Position numbers and translations under genes: made by a program. Positions 31,284-39,908 of a DNA stretch of 64,000 bases are shown here, piece after piece. The notes beneath the pieces were generated by a model. It was not told where the DNA came from. It saw nothing but the letters and a program-made list of their open reading frames with translations, and ran no database searches. The first letter of the stretch is position 1. The number at the start of each line of letters is the position of its first letter. Source of the stretch: Saccharothrix sp. ALI-22-I (lineage in GTDB: Bacteria > Actinomycetota > Actinomycetes > Mycobacteriales > Pseudonocardiaceae); NCBI RefSeq assembly GCF_001984175.1, contig NZ_MTQP01000067.1, positions 186,001 through 250,000 on the forward strand, read 5' to 3'.

Positions 31284-33062
31284 TCAGACCGAGTAGTCGC
31301 GGAAACCCTTGCCGGTCTTGCGGCCCAGACGCCCGGCCTTCACCAGGTGCTCCAACAGCGGCGCCGGGGCGAAGCCGGCCTCCCGGAACTCCAGGTACAG
31401 GGTCCGCTCGATGGCCAGCGACACGTCCAGCCCCACCACGTCAAGCAGCTCGAACGGCCCCATCGGCAACGAGCAGCCGACCTTCATCGCGTTGTCGATG
31501 TCGTCGGCCGACGCGTAGTGCGCCTCCAGCATCTTCACCGCGTCGTTCAGGTACGGGAACAGCAGCGCGTTGACGATGAACCCGGCCCGGTCGCCGCAGT
31601 GCACCGGCACCTTGCCCAGGTCCAGGCACACACGACGGGCGCTGGCGACGACCTCGGCCGACGTCGAGATGGTCTCCACGACCTCGACCAGTTTCATCAC
31701 CTGCGCCGGGTTGAAGAAGTGCAGGCCGACCACGTCACCGGGCCGCGCGGTCGCGGCGGCACACTCGATCACCGGCAGTGACGACGTCGTCGTGGCCAGC
31801 ACCGCACCGGGCTTGCACACCTCGTCCAACGCCTCGAACACGGTCTTCTTGATCGACAGCTCCTCGGCCACCGCCTCGACCACAAGATCGCAGTCGGCCA
31901 AGTCCGAGAACTCGACGACGGGCGCAATGCGGGCCAACGCCGCGTCACGGTCCTCCGCCGAGAGCTTGCCGCGCGACACCGCCTTCTCCAACGACTTGCG
32001 CACCTTGGCCACCGCCGCGGAAGCCTTCTCCGCCGACCGCGCCCGCAGCACCACGTCGTACCCGCGCTTGGCGAACACCTCCACGATGCCGGTGGCCATG
32101 GTGCCGGTGCCGATCACGCCGACCCGCTGGATCTCCCGCGCCGACACGGCGTCCGCAGCAGCAACAGGCGTGTGCACGTCCGGCACCACGACCGGCGAGT
32201 CCGGCCCGTCATACGTATAGAAGCCGCGCCCGCTCTTCCGCCCCAACAAGCCCGCCATGATCATCTGCTTCAGCAACGGCGCCGGCGCGTGCAGCCGGTT
32301 GCGCGACTGGTGGTACATCGTGTCGAGGATTTCGTACGCGGTGTCCAGCCCGATCAGGTCGAGCAGCGCCAGCGGACCCATCGGGTAGCCGCAGCCGTAG
32401 CGCATGGCCGCGTCGAGGTCTTCCCTTGTCGCATAACGGGATTCGTACATCCGCACCGCGTGGTTGAGGTACCCGAACAACAGCGCGTTGGCGATGAACC
32501 CGGCCCGGTCGCCGATGACGACGGGCGTCTTGCCCAACCCCTCGGCGAACGCGACCACGTCGGTCACCACGTCCGGCTCGGTGACGACCGTCCGGATCAC
32601 CTCGACCAGCTTCAACACCGGCGTGGGGTTGAAGAAGTGCATGCCGACGACCTTGCCCGGCCGTCCGGTGTGGACACCGATCTCGGTGATCGACAGCGAC
32701 GACGTGTTGGACGCGAAAACCGTGTCCGGCCCGCAGATCCGGTCCAGCTCGGTGAACACGGCGGCCTTGAGTTCCATCCGCTCCGGCACGGCCTCGATCA
32801 CCAGGTCGACCCCGGCCAGCGCGTCCAACGACGTGGCGTACGAGATCCGGGCCAACGTGGCGTCCCGCTCCTCCGAGGACAGCTTGCCGCCCGCCACCGC
32901 GCGGTCCGTCGAGTGGTGCAGGTGGCCGCGTCCGCGAGCCAACCCGGCCTCGTCCACGTCCACCGCCACGACAGTGATGCCGGTCCGGGCGAGGACCTCG
33001 GCGATACCGGCCCCCATGGTGCCGAGACCGACGACTCCGACCGTGCTGAACTGGCGCGTCAC
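31284..33062 (-). CDS. Two-module 3-hydroxyacyl-CoA (3-hydroxybutyryl-CoA) dehydrogenase
   Basis: 592 residues containing two complete copies of a FadB2-like dehydrogenase. Module 1 (about 1-290): VGVVGLGTMGAGIAEVLA, ASNTSSLSITE, VVGMHFFNPTPVLKLVEVI, GDRAGFIANALLFGYLNHA. Module 2 (about 315-592): VGVIGTGTMATGIVEVFA, ATTTSSLPVIE, VVGLHFFNPAQVMKLVEVV, GDRAGFIVNALLFPYLNDA. Both keep the catalytic His-Glu and the NAD loop. The enzyme oxidises or forms 3-hydroxybutyryl-CoA, linking the thiolase and Ccr steps encoded about 7-11 kb away. Such internal duplications are known in actinobacteria. Confidence 0.92.
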   Translation of the reverse strand: MTRQFSTVGVVGLGTMGAGIAEVLARTGITVVAVDVDEAGLARGRGHLHHSTDRAVAGGKLSSEERDATLARISYATSLDALAGVDLVIEAVPERMELKAAVFTELDRICGPDTVFASNTSSLSITEIGVHTGRPGKVVGMHFFNPTPVLKLVEVIRTVVTEPDVVTDVVAFAEGLGKTPVVIGDRAGFIANALLFGYLNHAVRMYESRYATREDLDAAMRYGCGYPMGPLALLDLIGLDTAYEILDTMYHQSRNRLHAPAPLLKQMIMAGLLGRKSGRGFYTYDGPDSPVVVPDVHTPVAAADAVSAREIQRVGVIGTGTMATGIVEVFAKRGYDVVLRARSAEKASAAVAKVRKSLEKAVSRGKLSAEDRDAALARIAPVVEFSDLADCDLVVEAVAEELSIKKTVFEALDEVCKPGAVLATTTSSLPVIECAAATARPGDVVGLHFFNPAQVMKLVEVVETISTSAEVVASARRVCLDLGKVPVHCGDRAGFIVNALLFPYLNDAVKMLEAHYASADDIDNAMKVGCSLPMGPFELLDVVGLDVSLAIERTLYLEFREAGFAPAPLLEHLVKAGRLGRKTGKGFRDYSV

Positions 33063-33190
33063 TGTTTACCTCCCACTCACCGGAGTGGCTACCAGACGGT
33101 AACTTGTCGCGACTATCCCACGGTGGTCACGCGTCGTTAGCGTGAGCTTCACCATCGGTATCGAGCAAGTAATCGGTCCAGCGACGCAGG

Positions 33191-33865
33191 TCATTCACCG
33201 AACTGCCGCGCGGCCAACTCCTCCACCCGCCGCACGGCTTCCGCAGCGTCCGCACCGCTCGCCACGACCTCGACCCGCGCACCTCCCGGCGCACCCAACC
33301 CCATCAACGCCAGCACACTCTTCGCATCCGCTTCTTCCTCGCCGAACCGCACCACCACCGAGGCGTCCAACGGATCCAAAGCCCGCACCACCAACGCCGC
33401 CGGCCGCGCGTGCAACCCGACCGAGTTGGTCAACTCCACCTCGACCCGCACCGAATCCCCCACCAGCCGCAACACAGGCGGCGAGCCAGAATCCGACGAC
33501 ACACCGGCAGCCGACGCCGCAGCCGCGGCCACCTCAGCCAACCCGGCACCACCCTGAGCCCGAACGGCCGCCGCCACCGCCCCCTCGACCAACGGCGCGT
33601 CCACGACCATCACCGACCCGTCCGCCTCCTCGGCAGCCATGTCGGCAACCATCTTCGCGCTCCCCAGGTCGAACAACACGACCACGCCGTCACCCGAATC
33701 GGCCTCCGCGATCGCCTCCCCAACAGCCAGGAAATCTGTACCCAGCCCACCCTCCCCATCCCCACCGGACGGCACGATCGCCACCGTGGGCGCCATCTGC
33801 CCGGCCAACTCGGCCACGCCCAACGCCAACTGCCGACTGTGCGACACCACCACGAGCCCGATCAC
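33191..33865 (-). CDS. dhaM: Dihydroxyacetone kinase phosphotransfer subunit DhaM with HPr domain
   Basis: 224 residues. The EIIA-mannose-like domain (1-120) carries the phospho-His in VVVSHSRQLALGVAEL and later VVLFDLGSAKMVADMAAEE. After a linker, an HPr domain (about 140-224) contains VELTNSVGLHARPAALVV with its own phospho-His. The EI-like third domain present in some DhaM proteins is absent. It passes phosphate from the PTS to ADP on DhaL. Last gene of dhaKLM; its GTG start overlaps the dhaL stop (GTGA). Confidence 0.93.
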   Translation of the reverse strand: MIGLVVVSHSRQLALGVAELAGQMAPTVAIVPSGGDGEGGLGTDFLAVGEAIAEADSGDGVVVLFDLGSAKMVADMAAEEADGSVMVVDAPLVEGAVAAAVRAQGGAGLAEVAAAAASAAGVSSDSGSPPVLRLVGDSVRVEVELTNSVGLHARPAALVVRALDPLDASVVVRFGEEEADAKSVLALMGLGAPGGARVEVVASGADAAEAVRRVEELAARQFGE

Positions 33866-34488
33866 CGCGCACGCCCCGCGAACGTCCGCAGCAACAACGA
33901 CGTCGAGCGCGCTCCCGGATCGAGATGCCCCGCACTGCGCTCACCCAGGTACGACGCACGCCCCTTCCGCGCCACCAACGGCACCGTCGAGTCGGCCCCC
34001 AACTCGGCCGCGTCAGCCGCCGCCGACAACACCTCGGCCACCCCACCACCAACCGCCACGGACTCCGCCATCGCCACAGCCGGCGTCAGCGCGTCCACCA
34101 TCGTCTTGTCCCCCAGCTCGGCCTTACCCCGCGCCACCACACCGTCCAACGCGGCCCGCAACGCCGCCGCGACCACCGCACCGTCCAACGACGCGACGTC
34201 ACCGACCGACGTGGCCGCACGCAGGAACGCCGTCCCGTACAACGGCCCCGCCGCGCCACCAACCGTGGAGATCAACGTCGTGGCCACCAACTTCAGCACC
34301 CCACCCGGCGACGACGGCACATGATCATCCAATTTGGACACCAGCGCGGTGAACCCCCGGGCCATGTTCTCGCCGTGGTCGCCGTCACCGATCGCCCGGT
34401 CCAGCCGGTTCAGCTCGTCCCGGTGCTCGACCACGACCGCCGCCACCGCCCGCAGCGCCTCCGCGACAGACTCCGCCGTGCACTCCAT
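33862..34488 (-). CDS. dhaL: Dihydroxyacetone kinase ADP-binding subunit DhaL
   Basis: 208 residues from ATG 34488, which overlaps the dhaK stop by one base. The nucleotide/Mg site is DRAIGDGDHGENMARGF (the conserved Asp cluster), followed by TLISTVGGAAGPLYGTAFLR and ELGDKTMVDALTPAVAMAES, then ARKGRASYLGERSAGHLDPG. DhaL holds ADP as a fixed cofactor that is rephosphorylated by DhaM and transfers phosphate to substrate on DhaK. Confidence 0.95.
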   Translation of the reverse strand: MECTAESVAEALRAVAAVVVEHRDELNRLDRAIGDGDHGENMARGFTALVSKLDDHVPSSPGGVLKLVATTLISTVGGAAGPLYGTAFLRAATSVGDVASLDGAVVAAALRAALDGVVARGKAELGDKTMVDALTPAVAMAESVAVGGGVAEVLSAAADAAELGADSTVPLVARKGRASYLGERSAGHLDPGARSTSLLLRTFAGRAR

Positions 34489-35489
34489 CAGACGCCCCAC
34501 CGCAGCGCCGGCGTGTGCACGGGCGCGTCCCACAACTCCACCATCTCGTCGTCCAGCTTGAGCACGGTCAGGCTCATGCCCTGCATCTCCAGACTGGTGA
34601 TGTACGGCCCGACCAGCCGCCGTTCCACCGCAACCCCCCGTTCCGCCAGCAGCGTCTCCGCAATGCCGTGCGCGAGGTACAACTCGATCAACGGCGTCCC
34701 ACCCATCCCGTTCGTGAACAGCAACACCCGGCCCCCTTCACCGAGCGGCATGTCCTCCAAGATCGGGTCCAGCAACGCAGGCACCAACTCATCCGCCGGC
34801 CCCACCGGCACCCGCCGCCGCCCAGGCTCGCCGTGAATGCCGATGCCCAGTTCCATCTCGTCGTCGCCCAGCGTGAACGACGGCTCCCCCGCGTGCGGCA
34901 CCGTGCACGCCGTCAACGCCAACCCCATAGACCGCACCTGCGAGACAACCCGCCGCGCCAACGCCTCACACCCGTCGAGATCGACCCCACGTTCAGCCGC
35001 GGCACCGACGATCTTCTCCAACAGCACGGTCCCACCCACGCCACGCCGCCCGGCCGTGTAGAGCGAGTCCTTGACCGCGACATCGTCGTCGATCACAACC
35101 GTTCGCACGTCCACGCCGTCCGCAGCACCCAACTCAGCCGCAGTCTCGAAGTTCAGCACGTCACCGGTGTAGTTCTTCACGATCAACAACGCCCCCGCGC
35201 CACCATCCGTACGCGCAACGGCCGCCGCCACCTGATCAGGCGTAGGCGACGTGAACACCGCACCCGGACAGGCGGCATCAAGCATCCCCCGTCCCACGAA
35301 CCCCCCGTGCAACGGCTCGTGCCCCGACCCGCCACCCGAGATCACGGCCACCTTGCGCGGCACCGGCGCGTCCGCCCGCACCACCACAGCCGGGTCGTAC
35401 TGGACGTCCAAGAGATCGGCGTGCGCGAGCGCCATCCCGCGCAACGCATCCACCACCACGGTCGCCGGGTCGTTGATGATCTTTTTCAC
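34488..35489 (-). CDS. dhaK: Dihydroxyacetone kinase substrate-binding subunit DhaK
   Basis: 333 residues from GTG 35489, with GGGAGGTC upstream. Landmarks: KKIINDPATVVVDALRGMAL, AVISGGGSGHEPLHGGFVG, ALLIVKNYTGDVLNFETAAE, and LGIGIHGEPGRRR, whose His binds dihydroxyacetone covalently. LLFTNGMGGTPLIELYLAHG closes the C-terminal half. First gene of a dhaKLM operon; no dhaR regulator is adjacent, and the iron-box region lies just upstream on the other side. Confidence 0.95.
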   Translation of the reverse strand: MKKIINDPATVVVDALRGMALAHADLLDVQYDPAVVVRADAPVPRKVAVISGGGSGHEPLHGGFVGRGMLDAACPGAVFTSPTPDQVAAAVARTDGGAGALLIVKNYTGDVLNFETAAELGAADGVDVRTVVIDDDVAVKDSLYTAGRRGVGGTVLLEKIVGAAAERGVDLDGCEALARRVVSQVRSMGLALTACTVPHAGEPSFTLGDDEMELGIGIHGEPGRRRVPVGPADELVPALLDPILEDMPLGEGGRVLLFTNGMGGTPLIELYLAHGIAETLLAERGVAVERRLVGPYITSLEMQGMSLTVLKLDDEMVELWDAPVHTPALRWGV

Positions 35490-35557
35490 GGGTGACCTCC
35501 CGATCGACGCTGATCACCCATTACTACTCCTCCACGATCGACCCGGAAAGCGGAAGC

Positions 35558-35576
35558 TATGGTGAGGCAACCCTAA
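35558..35576. promoter_or_regulatory. IdeR/DtxR-type iron box
   Basis: TATGGTGAGGCAACCCTAA matches 14 of 19 positions of the IdeR consensus TTAGGTTAGGCTAACCTAA, including the central AGGC and the CCTAA end. It lies 43 bases before the GTG start of a siderophore-binding lipoprotein, so iron-loaded repressor would block its transcription. Confidence 0.7.
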
Positions 35577-35618
35577 TAACAGCAGGTCAGTGACCTGGAG
35601 TAGTGGAGGATCACCAGA

Positions 35619-36626
35619 GTGTCTACCACCAGGATCGCGGTCCTGCTCACCGCCGCACTAACCCTCACCGCCTGCGGCCAGTCCGACACCCCGACCGACA
35701 AGCCCGCAGTCGCCCAAGGCGGCTCCGAGTTCGGCCAAGCAGGCGAGAAGAGCGCCGGCTTCGGCACCGACGCCAAGCCAGGCCAGTTCCCCCGCACGAT
35801 CAAGCACGCCTTGGGCGAAACAACCCTCGAAAAACGCCCGGAACGCGTAGTCGTCCTAGACGGCGGCGAACTGGACAACGTGGTCGCACTGGGCATCAAG
35901 CCAGTCGGCGTCGCCTTCCCCGACGGCGCCCCCACCATGCCGTCCTACGTCGGCGACAAAGCGGGCACCCCGGAGAACGTAGGCGGCATCACCAGCCTCA
36001 ACCTGGAAACGATCGCCAAGCTCCAGCCAGACCTGATCATCGGCTCGCAACTACGCGCCGAACAGCAGTACCCCAAGCTCTCGGAGATCGCCCCCACCGT
36101 CTTCGCCGCCCGCCCCGGCTACACCTGGAAGGAAAACTTCCGCCTCAACGCAGCCGCCCTGGACAAGACCGCCGAGGCCGAGAAGCTGATCACCGACTAC
36201 GAAACCCACGCCAAGCAGGTCGGCGAGAACATCGAGCAAAAGGCGGGCAAGCGCCCCACCGTCACCATGCTCCGCTTCATGCCCGGCAGGACCAGGCTCT
36301 ACGCCAAGAAGTCGTTCATCGGCACGATCCTGATCGACGCAGGCATCCCCCAACCCCAGGCCAGCCAGGCAGACGACCTAGCCGTAGAGGTCAGCACCGA
36401 ACAGATCGCCCAAGCCGACGCCGACTGGATCCTCATCGGCACCTACGGCGACCAGACCAAGACCGCCCAAGACCAGGTCCTCGGCGGCCCCCTGTGGCAG
36501 ACGCTGAGCGCAGTCAAGGCCGGCCACGCCAAGCCCGTCGCCGACGAGACCTGGTTCCTAGGCCTAGGCGTACTGGCCGCCGAGAAGGTCTTGAACGACC
36601 TTGAGCAGACCCTGACGAGCAGCTGA
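35619..36626 (+). CDS. Iron-siderophore ABC transporter substrate-binding lipoprotein
   Basis: 335 residues from GTG 35619 (GGAGGATC upstream). Signal peptide RIAVLLTAALTLTACGQ ends in lipobox LTAC. After a flexible linker the FecB/FepB-type two-lobe domain runs: PERVVVLDGGELDNVVALGI, GGITSLNLETIAKLQPDLII, GSQLRAEQQYPKLSEIAPTV, RLYAKKSFIGTILIDAGI, ADWILIGTYGDQ and PLWQTLSAVKAGHAKPV. It should bind a ferric siderophore for an importer encoded elsewhere; no permease or ATPase genes are adjacent. The iron box upstream supports the role. Confidence 0.92.
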   Translation: MSTTRIAVLLTAALTLTACGQSDTPTDKPAVAQGGSEFGQAGEKSAGFGTDAKPGQFPRTIKHALGETTLEKRPERVVVLDGGELDNVVALGIKPVGVAFPDGAPTMPSYVGDKAGTPENVGGITSLNLETIAKLQPDLIIGSQLRAEQQYPKLSEIAPTVFAARPGYTWKENFRLNAAALDKTAEAEKLITDYETHAKQVGENIEQKAGKRPTVTMLRFMPGRTRLYAKKSFIGTILIDAGIPQPQASQADDLAVEVSTEQIAQADADWILIGTYGDQTKTAQDQVLGGPLWQTLSAVKAGHAKPVADETWFLGLGVLAAEKVLNDLEQTLTSS

Positions 36627-36743
36627 CCAAGGCCAGCCACTCATCTGACGTCGACAAAAAGTTGGCACCGGACCCAAACCGCCGCAGGCCAACGAGTCCA
36701 CCAAATCCCCCGCACCCCACACCAAACCGCCGGGGGCCGACGA

Positions 36744-36808
36744 GGCTCGATTTGACATGGGTTCGGGTGCCTTAGGCCGGCCGTAAGGGCCTCATGTCAA
36801 ATCGAGCC
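36744..36808. repeat. 65-bp element with perfect 16-bp terminal inverted repeats
   Basis: GGCTCGATTTGACATG (36744-36759) is exactly inverted at 36793-36808. The enclosed 33 bases contain CCTTA and TAAGG around the palindrome GGCCGGCC. It lies between two convergent genes and could be a bidirectional terminator, but its low-GC arms and sharp ends also resemble a miniature repeat element. Confidence 0.7.
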
Positions 36809-36817
36809 GGACTTGAG

Positions 36818-38323
36818 CTACCGCCCGTAAAGAAAACGAACCAGCCGCAAAACGCGCCGAATCGTCCGAGACCCACGGTCATACGTCATCGGATTGAGCA
36901 ACGCCCCAAACCGCTTACGCGTCACCGAATGCGCGTAAGTGAACTCACGCAGCCCATCATCCCCGTGAATCCGCCCAAACCCGGAGTCCCCAACCCCGCC
37001 GAACGGCAGCCCAGGCACCGACGCATAAGCCAGCACCGCATTAACCGCCACCATCCCGCACCGAAGCTTGTCCGCCAGCTCCTCACCCCGGTTGCGCGAG
37101 AACACCGTCGCGCCCAACCCGTACGCGAGCGAGTTGGCCTGCCGAACCCCCTCATCGGCATCCGCAACCCGGTTGACCACCAGCGTCGGCCCGAACGTCT
37201 CCTCAGTAGACGCCGTCGAATCCGCAGGCACGTCCACCAGCACCACCGGCTCCACATACGGCGGCCGGATCGACTCCAGCCCACCCACAACCGCTCGCCC
37301 CCCACGCTCCAACGCGTCGGCAACGTGCGACTGGATGATCTCCACCTGCTTGGGCATGGTGATCGGCCCAAAATCAGCCGTCGCCTCACCACCAGGCCGC
37401 AACTTCCCCGCCTTCTCCGTCACCAACGCAATGAACTCGTCGTAAACCGCGTCGGCCACATAAACCCGCTCCACACCAGCACAAGTCTGCCCGGCGTTAA
37501 AAATCCCGCCCCACACCGCACCCTCAGCCGCCGCCCGCACATCGGCGTCCTCGGCCACGATCATCGGATCTTTACCGCCGCACTCCAACAACACCGGCGT
37601 CAACGTAGCCGCACACGCCGCCATGATCTTCTTACCTGTAGGCGTAGAGCCGGTAAACGCCAGCTTGTCGACTCCCGAAGTGCACAACGCCGCACCGGTC
37701 TCACCAAACCCGGTAACCACCTGCAACACCGGGAACTCAGGCACTACCTCGGCAAACGTCGAGCCGAGAAACACACCCACCCCAGGCGTGTACTCGGACG
37801 GCTTGAACACCACCGTGTTCCCCGCAGCCAACGCATACGCAATAGACCCCATGGGCGTAAACGCCGGATAATTCCACGGCCCGATCACGCCAACCACACC
37901 CAGCGGCCGGTACTCCAGCGTCGCCGCGTGGTTGTACATCAGCATCCCCGACGAGACCTTGCGCTTGCCCAACACCTTCGAAGCGTGCTTGGCCGCCCAG
38001 TGCAAGTGGTCGATGACCAGCGCCAGCTCGGTCCGCGCGTCGTCAGCGGACTTGCCGGTCTCCGCACTGATCAGCGCCTGGAACTCGTCCAGCCGTTTCA
38101 CGAGCAGCCGCCGCCACGCGTCCAGCCGAGCGCGCCTGCCGTCAAAGCCCAACTCGGCCCAGAACGCCGCCGCGTCCCGCGCCACCCGCACCGCCTCGCG
38201 CACGTCGGCTTCCGACGCCACCGGATGGTGGGCGATGATTTCACCCGTGCGGGGGTCGAGCGAGGCGAACCGCCGCTGCCCGTCGTCGGCCCGCGCAGGA
38301 GTGGTGGGAGCGGTCTGCGTCAT
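36818..38323 (-). CDS. Aldehyde dehydrogenase family protein
   Basis: 501 residues from ATG 38323 (GGAGGG upstream). Full class-3-like aldehyde dehydrogenase: GVVGVIGPWNYPAFTPMGSI (NWNY-type oxyanion/cofactor), VVFKPSEYTPGVG, the Glu in TPVLLECGGKDPMIV, the catalytic Cys in FNAGQTCAGVERVYV, and TEETFGPTLVVNRV. The C-terminus is long and basic (TIRRVLRLVRFLYGR), as in membrane-associated succinate-semialdehyde/fatty-aldehyde types. It oxidises an aldehyde with NAD(P); the substrate is unknown. Confidence 0.93.
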   Translation of the reverse strand: MTQTAPTTPARADDGQRRFASLDPRTGEIIAHHPVASEADVREAVRVARDAAAFWAELGFDGRRARLDAWRRLLVKRLDEFQALISAETGKSADDARTELALVIDHLHWAAKHASKVLGKRKVSSGMLMYNHAATLEYRPLGVVGVIGPWNYPAFTPMGSIAYALAAGNTVVFKPSEYTPGVGVFLGSTFAEVVPEFPVLQVVTGFGETGAALCTSGVDKLAFTGSTPTGKKIMAACAATLTPVLLECGGKDPMIVAEDADVRAAAEGAVWGGIFNAGQTCAGVERVYVADAVYDEFIALVTEKAGKLRPGGEATADFGPITMPKQVEIIQSHVADALERGGRAVVGGLESIRPPYVEPVVLVDVPADSTASTEETFGPTLVVNRVADADEGVRQANSLAYGLGATVFSRNRGEELADKLRCGMVAVNAVLAYASVPGLPFGGVGDSGFGRIHGDDGLREFTYAHSVTRKRFGALLNPMTYDRGSRTIRRVLRLVRFLYGR

Positions 38324-38398
38324 CGAGCCCTCCAAGCACAAGCACAACGCGGGTGTTACTGGACAGTAATGGCAACTGGGGGTGGTGTCAGCCCCCGT

Positions 38399-39424
38399 TC
38401 AGCTCTTCGGGATCTTCCCGACCACCGTCCTGGCGAACGTCACAGCCGTCGCGCACCGGTCGAACTGGCTGGTCTTCGGCCCGGCGGACTTCACCTCGAC
38501 CAGCTCGCCGTCGTTGTCGTCGCCGACCAACTGCACCCACTTCACCTCACACGCCGGGAACGCCGTGCTGCTCTGCACCTGGTACCCCTTGACCCCGCCG
38601 CCCAGGTCGACCTCGGTCTGGTTGGCGTCGAACTCGCGGTCCTCGGGGATGAACGTCTCACGGAAGCCCAGCGACAGCTCGCGGTCGTCCCCCACCCAGG
38701 CGCAGTTGTGCAGCCCATACGGGTACACCCTGGCATCGGCGCCCGCCCCGGCGTCGATCGCCGCCTTGTCCGGCAACGCGCACGGATCGATCGTGATCAA
38801 AGACCCCTTGGCGGGCGTCCGGGTCGCCGCGCGCGCCTTGACCTGCTCGACCACCGACTCGGCCACCACCCGTCCGGGCGTGCACGCGTCGCCGTCCTTG
38901 TAGCCGATCTGCACCGTGATGCCCAGGCCCGGCTTCTCCTGGGTGATCACCGAGACGAAGCAGGCGCTGTTCTCCAGGGTCTGCTCGTAGCTGCGCAGAC
39001 CGGCCAGCTGCCGGTCTGCTTTCTGGAGTTCGCTGGTCATGGTCTGGCCGAGTTCGACGGTGACCGCGAGGTCCTTGCCCGCCTTGTCCTTCATGAAGTT
39101 GGAGCACCGGCTGAACCCGCTGCGCGACTCGTCGCCCGGCGTGCCCAACCGCTTGAGCACGTCCTCGTCGAGCAGCTCGCACGGGTCGGTCAGGCGCAGC
39201 TTGTCCGGCGCGAACGCCGGGTCGACCGGCTGGCCGTCCGGCGACGGCGTGTTCTGACCCGTCCCGGACGGGTCGGCGACGTTCTCCGCGTTGGCCGGGA
39301 TGGTGGTGCGCGGGAACCGCTGCTTGGTCAGATCCGCCCCGGCGCAGCCGGCCAACAGGAGGATCGCGCTCAGGACGGCGACGAGACGGGGCACGACGTG
39401 CACGGTAGCGACCGCCTGAGCCAT
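38399..39424 (-). CDS. Lipoprotein with two DUF3558-like halves
   Basis: 341 residues from ATG 39424 (GTG 39403 possible). Signal peptide PRLVAVLSAILLLAGCAG with canonical lipobox LAGC. Two similar Cys-containing halves follow: LTDPCELLDEDVLKRLGTPG with FSRCSNFM, and ITIDPCALPDKAAIDAGAGA with HNCAWVGDDRELSLGFRE. The DPCxL pattern twice suggests an internal duplication of a DUF3558-like domain. Predicted lipid-anchored outside the membrane; function unknown. Confidence 0.75.
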   Translation of the reverse strand: MAQAVATVHVVPRLVAVLSAILLLAGCAGADLTKQRFPRTTIPANAENVADPSGTGQNTPSPDGQPVDPAFAPDKLRLTDPCELLDEDVLKRLGTPGDESRSGFSRCSNFMKDKAGKDLAVTVELGQTMTSELQKADRQLAGLRSYEQTLENSACFVSVITQEKPGLGITVQIGYKDGDACTPGRVVAESVVEQVKARAATRTPAKGSLITIDPCALPDKAAIDAGAGADARVYPYGLHNCAWVGDDRELSLGFRETFIPEDREFDANQTEVDLGGGVKGYQVQSSTAFPACEVKWVQLVGDDNDGELVEVKSAGPKTSQFDRCATAVTFARTVVGKIPKS

Positions 39425-39532
39425 TCGTGGCCGGAACCCTGTGTCAGTCCTCACGACGGCCTTCGGGAACGATTCAGAAGATCAACGCGCTGAACCTGGT
39501 GACCCTGCTGAACCCAACGAGAGGAACATCGA

Positions 39533-39616
39533 ATGCGCAACCGCATCCGACGCGCCGTCCGCTGGCTCGACGCCTGGACCGTCGAGGCGTTCAACCCGGT
39601 CTACCCGAGGCGTTAG
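39533..39616 (+). CDS. Candidate 27-residue basic small protein
   Basis: ATG 39533 with GAGGAA 6 bases upstream encodes 27 residues and TAG: an Arg/Trp-rich amphipathic start (RNRIRRAVRWLDAWTV) and a Pro-ending tail (NPVYPRR). The hydrophobic face (I, V, L, W, V, F) suggests a membrane-surface helix. Its stop overlaps the end of the convergent membrane-protein gene by 4 bases. Support is the ribosome site and the otherwise unexplained 188-base gap. Confidence 0.4.
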   Translation: MRNRIRRAVRWLDAWTVEAFNPVYPRR

Positions 39617-39891
39617 GCCTTCTCATCCGGCGCCGACACATCCCGCTCTGACTCATCGAGCGCCGACGCGTCGGGCATGATGACGGGCCGCACGGTCGCC
39701 CACACGGTGAACACCGCCGACAACGCGATCATGCCGACACCGGACCACAGGTTGATGTTGAGCCCGTCCGCTTTACCCAGGTCGGACTCGTCGGTGAAGC
39801 CGAGTCCGACCACCACCAACACCACCCCGTAGATGCCGAACAGCACCGCGATCACCAGTCGCAGGTCGAACAGACCGGCCTTGTGCGCCAT
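39613..39891 (-). CDS. Small two-helix membrane protein next to the symporter
   Basis: 92 residues from ATG 39891 with GGGAGG upstream. Two helices: LRLVIAVLFGIYGVVLVVVG and LWSGVGMIALSAVFTVWATV, separated by a polar loop (DESDLGKADGLN), then a charged tail rich in Asp/Glu. It follows the sodium:solute symporter by 17 bases on the same strand, and small partners of this kind recur beside SSS symporters in actinomycetes. It may be an accessory subunit; that is inference. Confidence 0.75.
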   Translation of the reverse strand: MAHKAGLFDLRLVIAVLFGIYGVVLVVVGLGFTDESDLGKADGLNINLWSGVGMIALSAVFTVWATVRPVIMPDASALDESERDVSAPDEKA

Positions 39892-39908
39892 GACGACCCA
39901 GACCTCCC

